Below, in pieces: positions 20,429 through 30,364 of a stretch of DNA of 64,000 bases. The stretch is taken from the NCBI GenBank assembly GCA_030153215.1, contig JASKKA010000007.1, positions 1-64,000 on the forward strand, read 5' to 3'. The stretch comes from Trichococcus sp. Lineage in GTDB: Bacteria > Bacillota > Bacilli > Lactobacillales > Aerococcaceae. Position numbers and translations under genes: made by a program. The stretch's first letter is position 1. The number at the start of each line of letters is the position of its first letter. The notes beneath the pieces were generated by a model. The model was given only the letters and a program-made list of their open reading frames with translations, had not been told where the DNA came from and did no database searches.

Positions 20429-21903
20429 CCCGCAACTCCTCCACCCGCGTCAGCAATCGTTCCTGATCATCGACGGTCAACATGGCGCTGATTACGATGG
20501 ACGGAACTTCAATAGAAGCGTCCAGCTTCACGGTAGAAATGATCAAGTCGACATTCGGGAACTTTACCAAGACGGAGTGGATATTCCGGGTGGAAATCAC
20601 ATCTAAAATCTCGATGTCCGGTATTTTTTTGCCGATTTTGACTTTTCAGCAATTCCGAGGTCCCGATGCCTGTCGTGCACATAATCAGCGATTTTATCTT
20701 ATTCGGATTCTCCTCCAGGACCTGCGCGAAATACAGCGTGATAAAACCGATTTCGTCTTCATTTATTTTGGGCAGTTGGAACTGCCTGGAAGCTGCCTCG
20801 GCAATTTCCTCTACATCCAGAAAGCTTTGCGCATACTCGAGTTTGATTTGTTCCAGCAGATTGTTCCTTACGCGGATGCCATGTTCCAGCCTGTTGAGCA
20901 GCGGTTTGATATGGTGCGCCAGATTGGTGAACAACTTTCTGCTGGACAAGCGGCTGCCTGATTTCTCTGCTATTTGATCGATGAAAAATTGTGTGATTTC
21001 CTGAACCGTATCCGGAAAAATTTCTTTTTCCTCTTCTTTTCCTTGCAGCCTTGATGAAATCAAGTATTGGAAGAGGAAATACACTTCGTAATCGGGAAGG
21101 GTTGTAATCAGGTATCGCTCGATATTCTTCACGATTTTTGCGGACATTTCCTTCAAGCTCGGTTCCGCATCCATCTTCTTCAATTCATCCTTTGAAATAT
21201 TCACTCCGTAATTGAAGGAACGCAGGCCGGCTTTTCTGAACCTGCTGATCAAAATATAGATGTGCGAAAAAAGATTGATGTTATAAGGGTGCGGCAACAC
21301 GATATGGAAGTTCTGCTCGATATCCCGGATTTGCTTCAAAACAAAATCCGCATCATATTTATTAAATTTTTGGTCTTGCTGCATTTCCAGCTGTCCGAGA
21401 TCGACCATTCCAGCAGATTGGATCAAATCCTTGATTGCGGTCCGGATATTTGACTCGTCCCCGTTCACCCGCAAGGTCCTGTTTCTTCTGACCAGCCTGA
21501 TGGAATATCTTTGCAGAATGTCAGAAATGATCTTTTCATCCGATGCCATGACATTCTCGCTGATGTAGAACGGTTCATAGATTTCGCAGACACCTCGTTC
21601 ACGTGGTGCTGAAAACAGCAGCTCTTCCATTATCCTGTTCCTGCGTTCAATGGGTGTTATGCTGGCAGGTTTGGAATCGGTGCTAGGTGTGTGGCTTTGC
21701 TGATACTCTAGTTTGAACCCTCTCCCTTTCTCGGATGAAATCACAACCCCATCCCGTGATTCTTCATTTATTTGCTTAATGAGTCTGTAAACACTTTTCG
21801 TAGAAAGTTCTAAAACTCCGGATAGCTCATTAGCTGTAACAAAATCTCGATGGTTCGAAAGCGTGTATAGTAGTGCCTGTTTCCTTCTCTCCACTGGGCC
21901 CAT
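20418..21903 (-). pseudogene. BglG/MtlR-family transcriptional regulator with PRD and IIB-like domains (1-nt frameshift)
   Basis: HTH at MGPVERRKQALLYTLSNHRDFVTANELSGVLELSTKSVYRLIKQINEE, PRD regions, ...LIMCTTGIGTSELLK, then frame change near 20645 into VKIGKKIPDIEILDVISTRNIHSVLVKFPNVDLIISTV. Confidence 0.85.
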
Positions 21904-21960
21904 AAGTTCCCTCCTTTCTACATTTTTATCTTAACACCTCAAAAAGAAAGCGTTTCACCT

Positions 21961-21988
21961 AAAAATGTCCATTGCAATGGACATTTTT
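21961..21988. promoter_or_regulatory. 28-bp perfect palindrome upstream of the PRD regulator
   Basis: AAAAATGTCCATTGCAATGGACATTTTT reads identically on both strands. Confidence 0.6.
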
Positions 21989-22144
21989 TACGTGAGCTTG
22001 AATAGCGTACACACATTATAGCCCTTTGAGGGGACCGGGTGGCCGTCAATTTTGTGAACTTGACAAGATAGCAAAAAAAACTGCCCCAAATCCAGAAGTG
22101 AATCACACTGGATTTGAAGCAGTAGCTATTTTATTTTCTGCTGG

Positions 22145-22465
22145 TTATTGTCCACTGAAAAAGCCAACTGCTGAACCCCATACACGTTCCTGCCGAATCT
22201 CCCATTTGCGGCTGGATCCTTTTGGATGGTCGGGTAGCCTTTTGCCAGCAGAAGTTTCTTGTGCTTCCGGAATGGTACCGTATCCCATAGCAAATACATC
22301 TATCTCGATTCCCATATTCAAGTCTTTACAGATGCCCTCCACCGAGGGGAATTGCGTGTCCCCGGCTCCGATGCAGGCGGCAAAGTACCCATAGATTACC
22401 TTCGCCTCGATCGTCAGATCTCTGTCCACCATCACTAGTGTAACCTCAAGAGCAATATTTTCCAA
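22145..22465 (-). pseudogene. Remnant of a helix-turn-helix (replication-initiator-like) protein
   Basis: VDRDLTIEAKVIYGYFAACIGAGDTQFPSVEGICKDLNM resembles the N-terminal wHTH of Rep/mobile-element HTH proteins, then the frame degrades. Confidence 0.5.
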
Positions 22466-22596
22466 AAAACACTTGCCTTGAAGTTCAGTTTAAGCTGTAT
22501 ACTATATTCAGATGCGGTAGGACTGTCCGAATTTCCGGTGCGGTTTTTTGCAACCGCAAACATTATTTGGATGAAAATCCCTGCCTGAAGGAGAAT

Positions 22597-23751
22597 GAAA
22601 TGAAAAAACCAAACTTTATGTTACTGGTGTTCAGCTTGATGAGTTTTGTGCTGGCGATGACGGCTTTTGTGTTCAGCGGTATTCTGGACAAAGTCGCCGT
22701 TTCGCTCGGCATCTCGGTGGCCGAGTCCGGTTTGCTGAACACGATGTATTCCTATGGGGCTGCTTTCGGGGTTCCGATCACTTTGATTTTGTTCCGGAAG
22801 ATCGAGCGCAGCAAGATGCTGAAAATCATGTTGTTTGTGACAATTTTGACGACATTCGCGCTCATCTATGCCCAAAATTTTGTGCAGCTGCTGCTCACTC
22901 GGCTGCTGATGGGGATTTCCGCGAACAGCTACGGCATCTTGGCCATTTCGACGGTCTTGGCGCTCTCCCCCAAGGATAGGCAAGGCCGTTCGCTGGCTTT
23001 CTACATCATGGGCAGCTCGATGGCGCTTGTCATCGGCATCCCGTTGACGCGGGTCTTGTCCGCCGTTCTGGATTGGCGCAGCATTTTTTGGATTTTGAAC
23101 GGCCTAATGATGCTGTCTCTGGCTTATTTCCTGAAATATTTGCCGAAATCGGATCACGAGGCCACCAAACTGAATCTGAAAAACGAGTTGCAGTTCTTTA
23201 AGGACGGGAAAACGTTGCTGCTGCTTGCCTATACGTTGACCATGTTCATGGGGTACAATGCGTTCTACACCTATGCGACCCCGTACTTGTTGCTGCTTTT
23301 CCCTTCCATCGAACCGCTGATGAGCCTGGTACTGGTTGCCCTTGGCCTCGCCAGTTTTGCGGGCAATCTGATCGGCGGTCACGTATCGGATGCCATCGGA
23401 TACGCCAAGTCCATGATGCTCGGGGCGGTGCTCCAAACGGCAGCGATCCTGCTGATCCTGGTTTTCCAACCGTCGAAATGGTTAAGTGTGCTCTTCATCA
23501 TCGTGTGGCTGATGAGCGCCTGGTTCACCGGCCTGCAGCTCAACACCGGCATCGCCCAAGTGACCGATAACAAATCCAGCTTCATGCTCAGCATCAACGG
23601 TTCCTTGATCCAACTGGGCGGTGCGTTCGGTGCCAGTCTGTCTGCCGTCGTCATCAACCTCAACGGCATCCACAGCATCGTCTTCGTCACCCTCTTGACC
23701 AGCTTGGCGATTGTGCTGATTCAGATGGTTTCGATGAAGAAATATGTCTGA
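22597..23751 (+). CDS. MFS transporter
   Basis: MKKPNFMLLVFSLMSFVLAMTAFVFSGILDKVAVSLGISVAESGLLNTMYSYGAAFGVPITL; about 12 hydrophobic segments. Confidence 0.9.
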   Translation, partial: EMKKPNFMLLVFSLMSFVLAMTAFVFSGILDKVAVSLGISVAESGLLNTMYSYGAAFGVPITLILFRKIERSKMLKIMLFVTILTTFALIYAQNFVQLLLTRLLMGISANSYGILAISTVLALSPKDRQGRSLAFYIMGSSMALVIGIPLTRVLSAVLDWRSIFWILNGLMMLSLAYFLKYLPKSDHEATKLNLKNELQFFKDGKTLLLLAYTLTMFMGYNAFYTYATPYLLLLFPSIEPLMSLVLVALGLASFAGNLIGGHVSDAIGYAKSMMLGAVLQTAAILLILVFQPSKWLSVLFIIVWLMSAWFTGLQLNTGIAQVTDNKSSFMLSINGSLIQLGGAFGASLSAVVINLNGIHSIVFVTLLTSLAIVLIQMVSMKKYV

Positions 23752-23800
23752 GACTGGTCTGATATACGCTGAAGAATCCGATATCAAATGACCGCTGAAA

Positions 23801-23845
23801 CAGGCAGGAACGACCCCTAACAGATCGGGGGCGTTCCTGCCTGTT
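23801..23845 (+). terminator. Intrinsic terminator downstream of the MFS gene
   Basis: AGGCAGGAACG-accccTAACAGATCGGGGG-CGTTCCTGCCT followed by GTTTTGT. Confidence 0.75.
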
Positions 23846-23930
23846 TTGTATAATCTCATATGTCTGTTGAGCGGCGTAAGCCGACGTGGTACGCACTATT
23901 ATTGCTTTAGGCCATTCATCCGGGGAGGGG

Positions 23931-24100
23931 TGGTCGGCCGAATTTGTCGAATGCAGGCCACCTATCCGAGAATTTTATTCTTGTTCGGGCCGAAATACGT
24001 GAATGTGAAAGGACATTCGGCAATTTCGCGTCTGCGTGAGGCGAAATTGCCGAATGCAGGAGGTGTATTCGATTATTCGATCCCATCGGCCCGATAATTC
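23931..24100. repeat. Intergenic palindromic element, family B copy 1
   Basis: CATTCGGCAATTTCGC (24014-24029) / GCGAAATTGCCGAATG (24041-24056) perfect 16-bp stem; GTCGAATGCAGG words nearby. Confidence 0.6.
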
Positions 24101-24221
24101 TTAACGCAACACCCCCGTTTGTTGCCTTCGGAGGCGCGGGATGGATCGCTTAGGCAGCATTTGTTGAACGCCATCAAAAAAGAACGCAAATGTAAGCTGT
24201 CATTTGCGTTCCTATGCTGTT

Positions 24222-24542
24222 TTATCTAAATTTAACAGCCGTTCCATATACTATCACTTCAGCTGCGCCTTGCATGATTGCAGAGGAAGCATACCGAATG
24301 TTTACAACTGCATCCGCTCCTAGTGTGGTCGCTTCGTCAACCATCCGCTTTGTTGCTATGGCCCTGGCTTCATTCATCATTTCGTTATAGGCTTTGAGCT
24401 CTCCGCCGATCAGGGTTTTGAGCCCTTGTGAAATATCGCGCCCGATGTTTTTGGATTGAATCGTACTCCCTTTGACTAGCCCTAACATTTCAAATTCTTT
24501 TCCGGTTATGTAATCAGTATTTACTAAGATCATCGTCATCAT
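24222..24542 (-). CDS. YbjQ family heavy-metal-binding domain protein
   Basis: ITGKEFEMLGLVKGSTIQSKNIGRDISQGLKTLIGGELKAYNEMMNEARAIATKRMVDEATTLGADAVVNIRYASSAIMQGAAEVIVYGTAV. Confidence 0.85.
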   Translation of the reverse strand: MMTMILVNTDYITGKEFEMLGLVKGSTIQSKNIGRDISQGLKTLIGGELKAYNEMMNEARAIATKRMVDEATTLGADAVVNIRYASSAIMQGAAEVIVYGTAVKFR

Positions 24543-24828
24543 CCTCCTTGATTTCCTTCATTCTTTCGATTAACAGGTACACCATCAGCACGATTAATCC
24601 GATTGGGATAACAATCAACAGTATTCTCACAAGTATAGGGAGCTCACCAGAATCAGCAAGTCCCAACCACATGTAGAAGATAAAATAGGAAATGACTAAA
24701 ACTGAAATCACTATTGGTGCTATCATTTTTTTCGTTTGTTTTTTCAATAGCATTACCCACTTTCTGCATCTTCGAAAAATTATTACATTCTCTGTACAGT
24801 ATACCTTATCCAAAGCGAGCATATCCAA
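24514..24828 (-). CDS. Small membrane protein, two predicted TM helices
   Basis: MLLKKQTKKMIAPIVISVLVISYFIFYMWLGL...ILVRILLIVIPIGLIVLMVYLLIERMKEIKEDDDDD; N-terminus probably shorter than the ORF. Confidence 0.65.
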   Translation of the reverse strand: MDMLALDKVYCTENVIIFRRCRKWVMLLKKQTKKMIAPIVISVLVISYFIFYMWLGLADSGELPILVRILLIVIPIGLIVLMVYLLIERMKEIKEDDDDDLSKY

Positions 24829-24894
24829 TATATACTGCTTCTGTTAAAGATTGCGCGTATACGAGAAAATTAATGTTAAAATTGAGAAAAGCAC

Positions 24895-24925
24895 TTGCTA
24901 TGGTCTTACCTTCAGGGTTTAAGAT
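24895..24925 (+). promoter_or_regulatory. MerR-type promoter with 19-bp spacer, copy 1 (aldo/keto reductase)
   Basis: TTGCTA-(19: tggtcttaccttcagggtt)-TAAGAT; near-identical copy at 26242. Confidence 0.7.
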
Positions 24926-25085
24926 AAACTTATCATCATGAGCAAGAATGAAGGCCATCGACCAAGTTTTTCTCCCAAGACCGTGACCATGGTTAGCAAT
25001 GACAGTGGCGTTCAGGAATACATTTACAATATGCTCCCGCATTTTTCGAAGATTAGCGGCGCTTTCACTAAATAAGGAGGAAACA

Positions 25086-25940
25086 ATGAGATATACAACT
25101 TTAAATAATAATGAGATTATTCCTAACCTCGGGATCGGTACTTATCGGATCCGTCCAACAGATGCAGAACATTCCGTGGAACACGCCTTGAAAAACGGGT
25201 ATCAATTGATTGATACAGCAAATATTTACATGAATGAAAAAGCTGTGGGTCGTGCTATCAAAATGTCAGGTATCAATCGAAGTGAAATTTTCCTGACCTC
25301 CAAAATTTGGCCGACAGAATATAAATATGAAAAAGCTAAGCAAGCAATTGAGGATACCCTAACCCGCTTAGGAGTGGATTACCTTGATCTCATGTTTTTA
25401 CACCAACCAGTAGGCGATTATCTAGGCGCTTGGAAAGCTATGGAAGAGGCTGTAAACACTGGGAAGATTAAGGTTATTGGTCTTTCTAACTTTACAGGAC
25501 GTGAATTGGACAGGGTGATAGCTGAAGGAACCATCAAACCTGCTGTTGTGCAGGTGGAATGCCACCCTTATTTCCAACAAAAAGATTTAAAAGCAAAACT
25601 CGCTAAAGAAAATATTGCGCTTGAAGCTTGGTATCCACTTGGTTCAGCCGACAAAGACTTGCTTGCCGAGCCAATCTTTACAGAATTGGCAAGCAAGTAC
25701 AATAAATCCGTTGTTCAAATCATTTTGCGTTGGCATGTCCAAACAGGAAATATTGTCATTCCAGGCTCTAAAAATCCAGCTCACATAGACAGTAATCTGG
25801 CTATTTTTGATTTTGAACTGACAGCAGCTGAATTGGCGCAAATAGCCCAACTCGACAAAGATAAACGCTTCTTCAATATGCCAAAATGGATGCAGCGTAT
25901 GTTCTTACTGGCACGTATGAACTACGATAAGCAAGCCTAA
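25086..25940 (+). CDS. Aldo/keto reductase
   Basis: MRYTTLNNNEIIPNLGIGTYRIRPTDAEHSVEHALKNGYQLIDTANIYMNEKAVGRAI...YLDLMFLHQPVGDY; ribosome-binding site AAGGAGGAAAC. Confidence 0.93.
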   Translation: MRYTTLNNNEIIPNLGIGTYRIRPTDAEHSVEHALKNGYQLIDTANIYMNEKAVGRAIKMSGINRSEIFLTSKIWPTEYKYEKAKQAIEDTLTRLGVDYLDLMFLHQPVGDYLGAWKAMEEAVNTGKIKVIGLSNFTGRELDRVIAEGTIKPAVVQVECHPYFQQKDLKAKLAKENIALEAWYPLGSADKDLLAEPIFTELASKYNKSVVQIILRWHVQTGNIVIPGSKNPAHIDSNLAIFDFELTAAELAQIAQLDKDKRFFNMPKWMQRMFLLARMNYDKQA

Positions 25941-26241
25941 TTGGATGCGACAAACGGAGCGATGAGCACAAAAATATATGAACGTTACAATTGCAAAAAA
26001 AGGAATCAAAAAAGCACGGGTCTGTGTCTCTTTTGATTCATTTTTCACTATAAGGAATGCGTTTTTTATACATGCGAATCACTCACACTACGTTTTTGCC
26101 AATCCAATTTAACAAATTTGTCGGTTCCAACTTTACATTTTTGTACCCACATTCTCTATCGGCCATGACGCTGACAGAAATGAATCGTCCACACTTTTTA
26201 CGTGCACAAGAGAAAAATACAGTTAAAACTGAGAAAAGCGC

Positions 26242-26272
26242 TTGCTATGGTCTTAACTTCAGGGTTTAAGAT
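26242..26272 (+). promoter_or_regulatory. MerR-type promoter with 19-bp spacer, copy 2 (SnoaL-like gene)
   Basis: TTGCTA-(19: tggtcttaacttcagggtt)-TAAGAT. Confidence 0.7.
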
Positions 26273-26342
26273 AGGCTTACCATCACGACAAAGACTTAAT
26301 GCAATTCTGAATCGTGATTATTCTTACTAAAAAAGGAGAATG

Positions 26343-26729
26343 AATATGACACACGACGTTCAACGCATTTCAGCACAGACTTGGGATGCAAAGCAAGCAA
26401 ATGATATGACCGGAGTGGTGGATTTAATTGCAGACAACGCGCACTTTGTTCATATGGGCATCACTTTTGATAAGACAGGTGAGCTCGCAGTCTTTAACGA
26501 TAAAACTTTTATCTTCAAAGCGATTGAGATTGCAGAGGAATACGTCGAGGACTACGGCAGCACCGCAATCATTTTCAAAAAACTGATTCTGACAGCAGTC
26601 ATCGGGGGAAACGAAGTACAAAATCCTTTTGTCATCTCGGAGGTCTTCACAAAAGCGGACGCAGGCTGGAAATTAGCTGTCGAAACCTATACCCGGATAG
26701 CAACTGATTTTGATGCTTATCAAATGTGA
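26343..26729 (+). CDS. DUF4440/SnoaL-like (NTF2 fold) protein
   Basis: Preceded by AAAGGAG; MTHDVQRISAQTWDAKQANDMTGVVDLIADNAHFVHMGITFDKTGELAVFND...; small NTF2-like pattern. Confidence 0.7.
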   Translation, partial: NMTHDVQRISAQTWDAKQANDMTGVVDLIADNAHFVHMGITFDKTGELAVFNDKTFIFKAIEIAEEYVEDYGSTAIIFKKLILTAVIGGNEVQNPFVISEVFTKADAGWKLAVETYTRIATDFDAYQM

Positions 26730-26835
26730 CAAAATGATAGGACCGAAGTGAAGGATGAATTCGTTCCTTTTTGATTCCTGTGTCAATAAAAGCAAGCTGT
26801 GTCCTTCCCAACATAGCAATCGAAATCTGCACTGT

Positions 26836-27050
26836 TCTCCTCCGTCGAACGGAGGCTTCGCCGGAGTTTGGCCCATATTTTGCTTGTCTACTCCGATGAC
26901 GCCAGCTTCGCAGGAGTTGATGCTTATGATTACCGACGAACTCCGGTGTACGGCCTCTTCTCCGGAGTTGAGGAAGGATTTCGGGACCGCTATTGTAAAC
27001 TCAATTCCAAATAAAGAGGTCGTCTCGAAAACGAGACGACCTCTTTATTT
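26836..27050. repeat. Intergenic hairpin-array element, family A copy 2
   Basis: ctcctccgtcgaacggaggcttcgccggag...ctccgatgacgccagcttcgcaggag...ctccggtgtacggcctcttctccggag, ending in AAATAAAGAGGTCGTCTCG-aaaa-CGAGACGACCTCTTTATTT. Confidence 0.8.
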
Positions 27051-27071
27051 GTGTTCTTTATGTGCGAGACT

Positions 27072-27599
27072 TCACTCTAGCATATCCTTATAGATCTCGC
27101 GCAGGATCTCCAGTTGGTCATCCGACCAGGTGCCGCGTTGGCGTTGGTCGCGGAAGCGGCGACTTTCGGTCTCCAAGGCTTTTTTGGAGCGTTTGATGTC
27201 CTTGTAGAGTTCCAGGGCGGAGATGCGCTGGGCGCCTTTGGAGAAGACGAGCTGCTGTTCGGCCAAATCGCTGGTGGCGACGTAGACTTCGGTCAGCACG
27301 TTGCGCAGTTTTTTGACGACGCCTTCGATGTAGGTGTCGGCGGTCTCGCCTTGCGCGGTGAAGATAACCTTCACCTTGTATTTGGAATATTCCTTCGTGA
27401 TGCCGGGCACGAACTGGGCGTCGAAGACGCACCAGACTTCGTTGCCTTCATAGTTCTGGTAGTCGGACAGCGCCTGCAGCAGTTGATCCCTGGCCTCTTC
27501 GATGAGGTCCTGGTTCTTCAGCTTGACCAGTTCCGGCCAGGCGCCGATCATATTGTAGCCGTCCACGATCACGATTTCTTTCTTCAACACGGCCTTCAC
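27072..27599 (-). CDS. NYN domain ribosome-dependent endonuclease Rae1/YacP
   Basis: EIVIVDGYNMIGAWPELVKLKNQDLIEEARDQLLQALSDYQNYEGNEVWCVFDAQFVPG; next to rlmB and mrnC. Confidence 0.9.
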   Translation of the reverse strand: MKAVLKKEIVIVDGYNMIGAWPELVKLKNQDLIEEARDQLLQALSDYQNYEGNEVWCVFDAQFVPGITKEYSKYKVKVIFTAQGETADTYIEGVVKKLRNVLTEVYVATSDLAEQQLVFSKGAQRISALELYKDIKRSKKALETESRRFRDQRQRGTWSDDQLEILREIYKDMLE

Positions 27600-27630
27600 C
27601 TCGCTTTTTCTGGTGCGCAGACGCCGCAGA

Positions 27631-28479
27631 TCAAATGTGGCGTTTGCGGAATACTTCGTACATCATCAGTCCGGCTGCGACGCCGGCGTTCAGGCTCTGG
27701 ACATGGCCGACCATCGGGATGGTCAAGAGGCCGTCAGCGGATTCCTTCAACAGGCGCGAGATGCCTTTGCCTTCGTTGCCGATGATCATGGCCAGCGGCA
27801 AGGTCGTATCCCATTGGCGGTAATCCTGCCCTTTCATGTCGGTCGCGTAGATCCAGACACCGCGTTCCTTCAGTTCTTCGATGGTGCGGTGCAGGTTCGT
27901 GACGCGCACGACCGGCACATGTTCGATGGCGCCTGTCGAAGCTTTGGCGACGGTTGCCGTCAAGCCGACTGCGCGGCGTTTCGGAATGATGACCCCGTGC
28001 GCGCCGCAGGCATCCGCGGTACGCAGCACGGAACCCAGGTTATGCGGATCCTCGACGCCGTCCAAAATGATGAAGAAAGGATCTTCATTCTTGGCGGCAG
28101 CCGCTTCGAACAGATCATCGAGGACGGCATACTGGAAAGCAGCCGTCGCGGCGATGACGCCCTGGTGAACAGCATTGTCTGACAACGTATCGAGCTTGCT
28201 TTTCGGCACCGCTTGGATCTGAATTTTGCGGTCCTTCGCCAGCTTGATGATGTCGCCCAATTTTTCTCCGCCAAGTCCATCCTGGATGAACAGTTTGTTG
28301 ACGTCGCGATCGGAGCGCAGCAATTCCAGCACCGGGTGGCGTCCAATCACGAAGTCTTCGTTTTCGGGTGTTTCTTTTTCTGCTTCATCGCGTCGCTTCG
28401 GGTTTAGTTTTGGTTCCGGTCTGCCTTTTTTCGGGGCATTGCGGCTGTCCTTGAACGCGCGGTTCGGTTTATTTTTCAT
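27631..28479 (-). CDS. rlmB: 23S rRNA 2'-O-methyltransferase RlmB (TrmH/SpoU family)
   Basis: FVIGRHPVLELLRSDRDVNKLFI...FFIILDGVEDPHNLGSVLRTADACGAHGVIIPKRRAVGLT...LAMIIGNEGKGISRLLKESADGLLTIPMVGHVQSLNAGVAAGLMMYEVFRK. Confidence 0.94.
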   Translation of the reverse strand: MKNKPNRAFKDSRNAPKKGRPEPKLNPKRRDEAEKETPENEDFVIGRHPVLELLRSDRDVNKLFIQDGLGGEKLGDIIKLAKDRKIQIQAVPKSKLDTLSDNAVHQGVIAATAAFQYAVLDDLFEAAAAKNEDPFFIILDGVEDPHNLGSVLRTADACGAHGVIIPKRRAVGLTATVAKASTGAIEHVPVVRVTNLHRTIEELKERGVWIYATDMKGQDYRQWDTTLPLAMIIGNEGKGISRLLKESADGLLTIPMVGHVQSLNAGVAAGLMMYEVFRKRHI

Positions 28480-28894
28480 AGTTGTTTTCCTCGACTTCTT
28501 GGATACACCAACGGATCAGCTCTTCCAGACGTTCCTTCTGGCCGGAGAGATGCAGATAGCCCATCAGCGACTCGAAGCCGGTCGCGATGCGGTAGGTCGT
28601 CACGTCCGCATTTTTGGCTATCGTATGGCTCTTGCTGTTGCGGCCGCGACGGTACATATCCATTTCTGCTTCACTCAGGAAGCCTTCTTTGGCAAGCATC
28701 GCGTGCATCAGCTTCGCTTGGGCTTTGGCCGAAACGAAGAAAGTCGCCCGCCGATGGAGCTGGTTGGGTTTAGTATGTCCTTTTTCTAATAAATGCGTTC
28801 TGATATAGGTCTCATAAGCGGCATCGCCGACGTAGGCCAAGGCGAGACCGTTCAGTAAGCTCCAATTTTGTTCTGTCACTATGCTCTTCTCCAT
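28469..28894 (-). CDS. mrnC: Mini-ribonuclease III
   Basis: [53 protein letters not shown]...[11 protein letters not shown]. Confidence 0.93.
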   Translation of the reverse strand: MEKSIVTEQNWSLLNGLALAYVGDAAYETYIRTHLLEKGHTKPNQLHRRATFFVSAKAQAKLMHAMLAKEGFLSEAEMDMYRRGRNSKSHTIAKNADVTTYRIATGFESLMGYLHLSGQKERLEELIRWCIQEVEENNYEK

Positions 28895-30291
28895 CTGGTG
28901 CCCTGCGAAGTGTCATCCAGGATGATGCCCTGATCCTTCAGGTAATCACGGATTTCATCACTGCGGGCAAAATTTTTGTCTGTTCGGGCTTGTGTCCGTT
29001 CATCGATCAGCGTTTGGATGGCATCATCCAGCAAAGCTTCTTCCCCCAACACGACGCCGAAGACGCCAGCCATCGCTTTGTACAAAGTCAAGGCTGCGGT
29101 GATGACTGCTTCGGAAACGGCCTCGCCTTCCGCGTAAATGTTCAATTCCTTGGCGAACTGGTAGACGACCGACATGGCGTTATCCGCTTGGAAATCGTCA
29201 TCCATTTCGGTGACGAACTGTTCTTGCAGATTCTGGAAAAAAGCCAGTTTCTCGGCATCATCCGGCAGTGCCGCAACGGCATCCTGCAGGCGGTAGTGTG
29301 CATTCTGATAGGCGATTTTCACCTTCTCCAGGTTGATTTTCGCTTCTTCGATGGCTTTTTCGCTGTATTTTACAGGACGGCGGTAATGCGCTGTGCCGAG
29401 GAAGAAACGCAGCACTTGTGGATCGACTTCCTTCAGGATATCATGCACCGTCACGAAGTTCCCGAGCGACTTGCTCATCTTTTCGGCTGTTTCGCCGATC
29501 GTGACGAAGCCGTTGTGCATCCAGTAGTTCGCGAACGTTTTGCCGGTTTTGGCTTCGCTCTGGGCGATCTCGTTTTCGTGGTGCGGGAAAGTCAGGTCAT
29601 GGCCGCCGCCGTGGATATCGATGGTGTCGCCTAAATATTTGGTCGCCATCACCGAGCATTCGATGTGCCAGCCCGGGCGTCCGGGACCCCAAGGCGATTC
29701 CCAGGAAACTTCATCCGGCTTCGCTGCTTTCCAAAGCGCGAAGTCGAGTTGGTCCTCTTTTTTGACGTTCTCTTCCGCATCCAAGCGTTCACTGGCGCCG
29801 ACGATCAGGTCCTTGATCGATTGATCGCTCAATTTGCCGTAGTCCTTGAACTTGCCGGTGCGGTAATAGACGTCCCCATCAGCTTCATAGGCATAGCCTT
29901 TATCAATCAGGTCGCCGATGAAGGCGATGATGTCCGGGATGTTTTCCATAACGCGCGGATTCAGCGTCGCTTTTTCGACGTGCAACGCAGCCGTGTCCTC
30001 ATAGAAGGCCGCGATGAACTTTTCGGCGACTTCCTTCGCGGAAATGCCCAACTCTTTGGCGGCGCGGATAATTTTGTCGTCCACGTCGGTGAAGTTGGAG
30101 ACAAAATTCACGTCATAGCCGCGGTATTCCAGATAGCGGCGGACGGTGTCGAACGCCACAGTGCTGCGCGCATTGCCGATGTGGATGTAGTTGTAGACGG
30201 TCGGACCGCAAACATACATGCCCACCTTATTCTTTTCGATCGGTTGGAATTCTTCTTTTTCGCGCGTCAGGGTATTGTAGATTTTTAACAT
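28879..30291 (-). CDS. cysS: Cysteine--tRNA ligase
   Basis: [61 protein letters not shown]...[13 protein letters not shown]. Confidence 0.96.
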   Translation of the reverse strand: MLKIYNTLTREKEEFQPIEKNKVGMYVCGPTVYNYIHIGNARSTVAFDTVRRYLEYRGYDVNFVSNFTDVDDKIIRAAKELGISAKEVAEKFIAAFYEDTAALHVEKATLNPRVMENIPDIIAFIGDLIDKGYAYEADGDVYYRTGKFKDYGKLSDQSIKDLIVGASERLDAEENVKKEDQLDFALWKAAKPDEVSWESPWGPGRPGWHIECSVMATKYLGDTIDIHGGGHDLTFPHHENEIAQSEAKTGKTFANYWMHNGFVTIGETAEKMSKSLGNFVTVHDILKEVDPQVLRFFLGTAHYRRPVKYSEKAIEEAKINLEKVKIAYQNAHYRLQDAVAALPDDAEKLAFFQNLQEQFVTEMDDDFQADNAMSVVYQFAKELNIYAEGEAVSEAVITAALTLYKAMAGVFGVVLGEEALLDDAIQTLIDERTQARTDKNFARSDEIRDYLKDQGIILDDTSQGTRWRRA

Positions 30292-30364
30292 TGCGCACTC
30301 CTTTCCAGCTTCCAAAAAAGGGCTCGCGGCCCTTTTTAAAAGCTAATCATTCGGTTGTTTTGTC

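Noticed and set aside
11580-21903. Stop-codon recoding or readthrough to explain the in-frame TAA/TAG codons
   Set aside because: Same region also has indels and missing segments, and core genes use stops normally; decay or error is simpler.
25086-26729. Whole-gene duplication explaining the two MerR-type promoters
   Set aside because: Downstream proteins are unrelated (aldo/keto reductase versus SnoaL-like); only the promoter block is duplicated.
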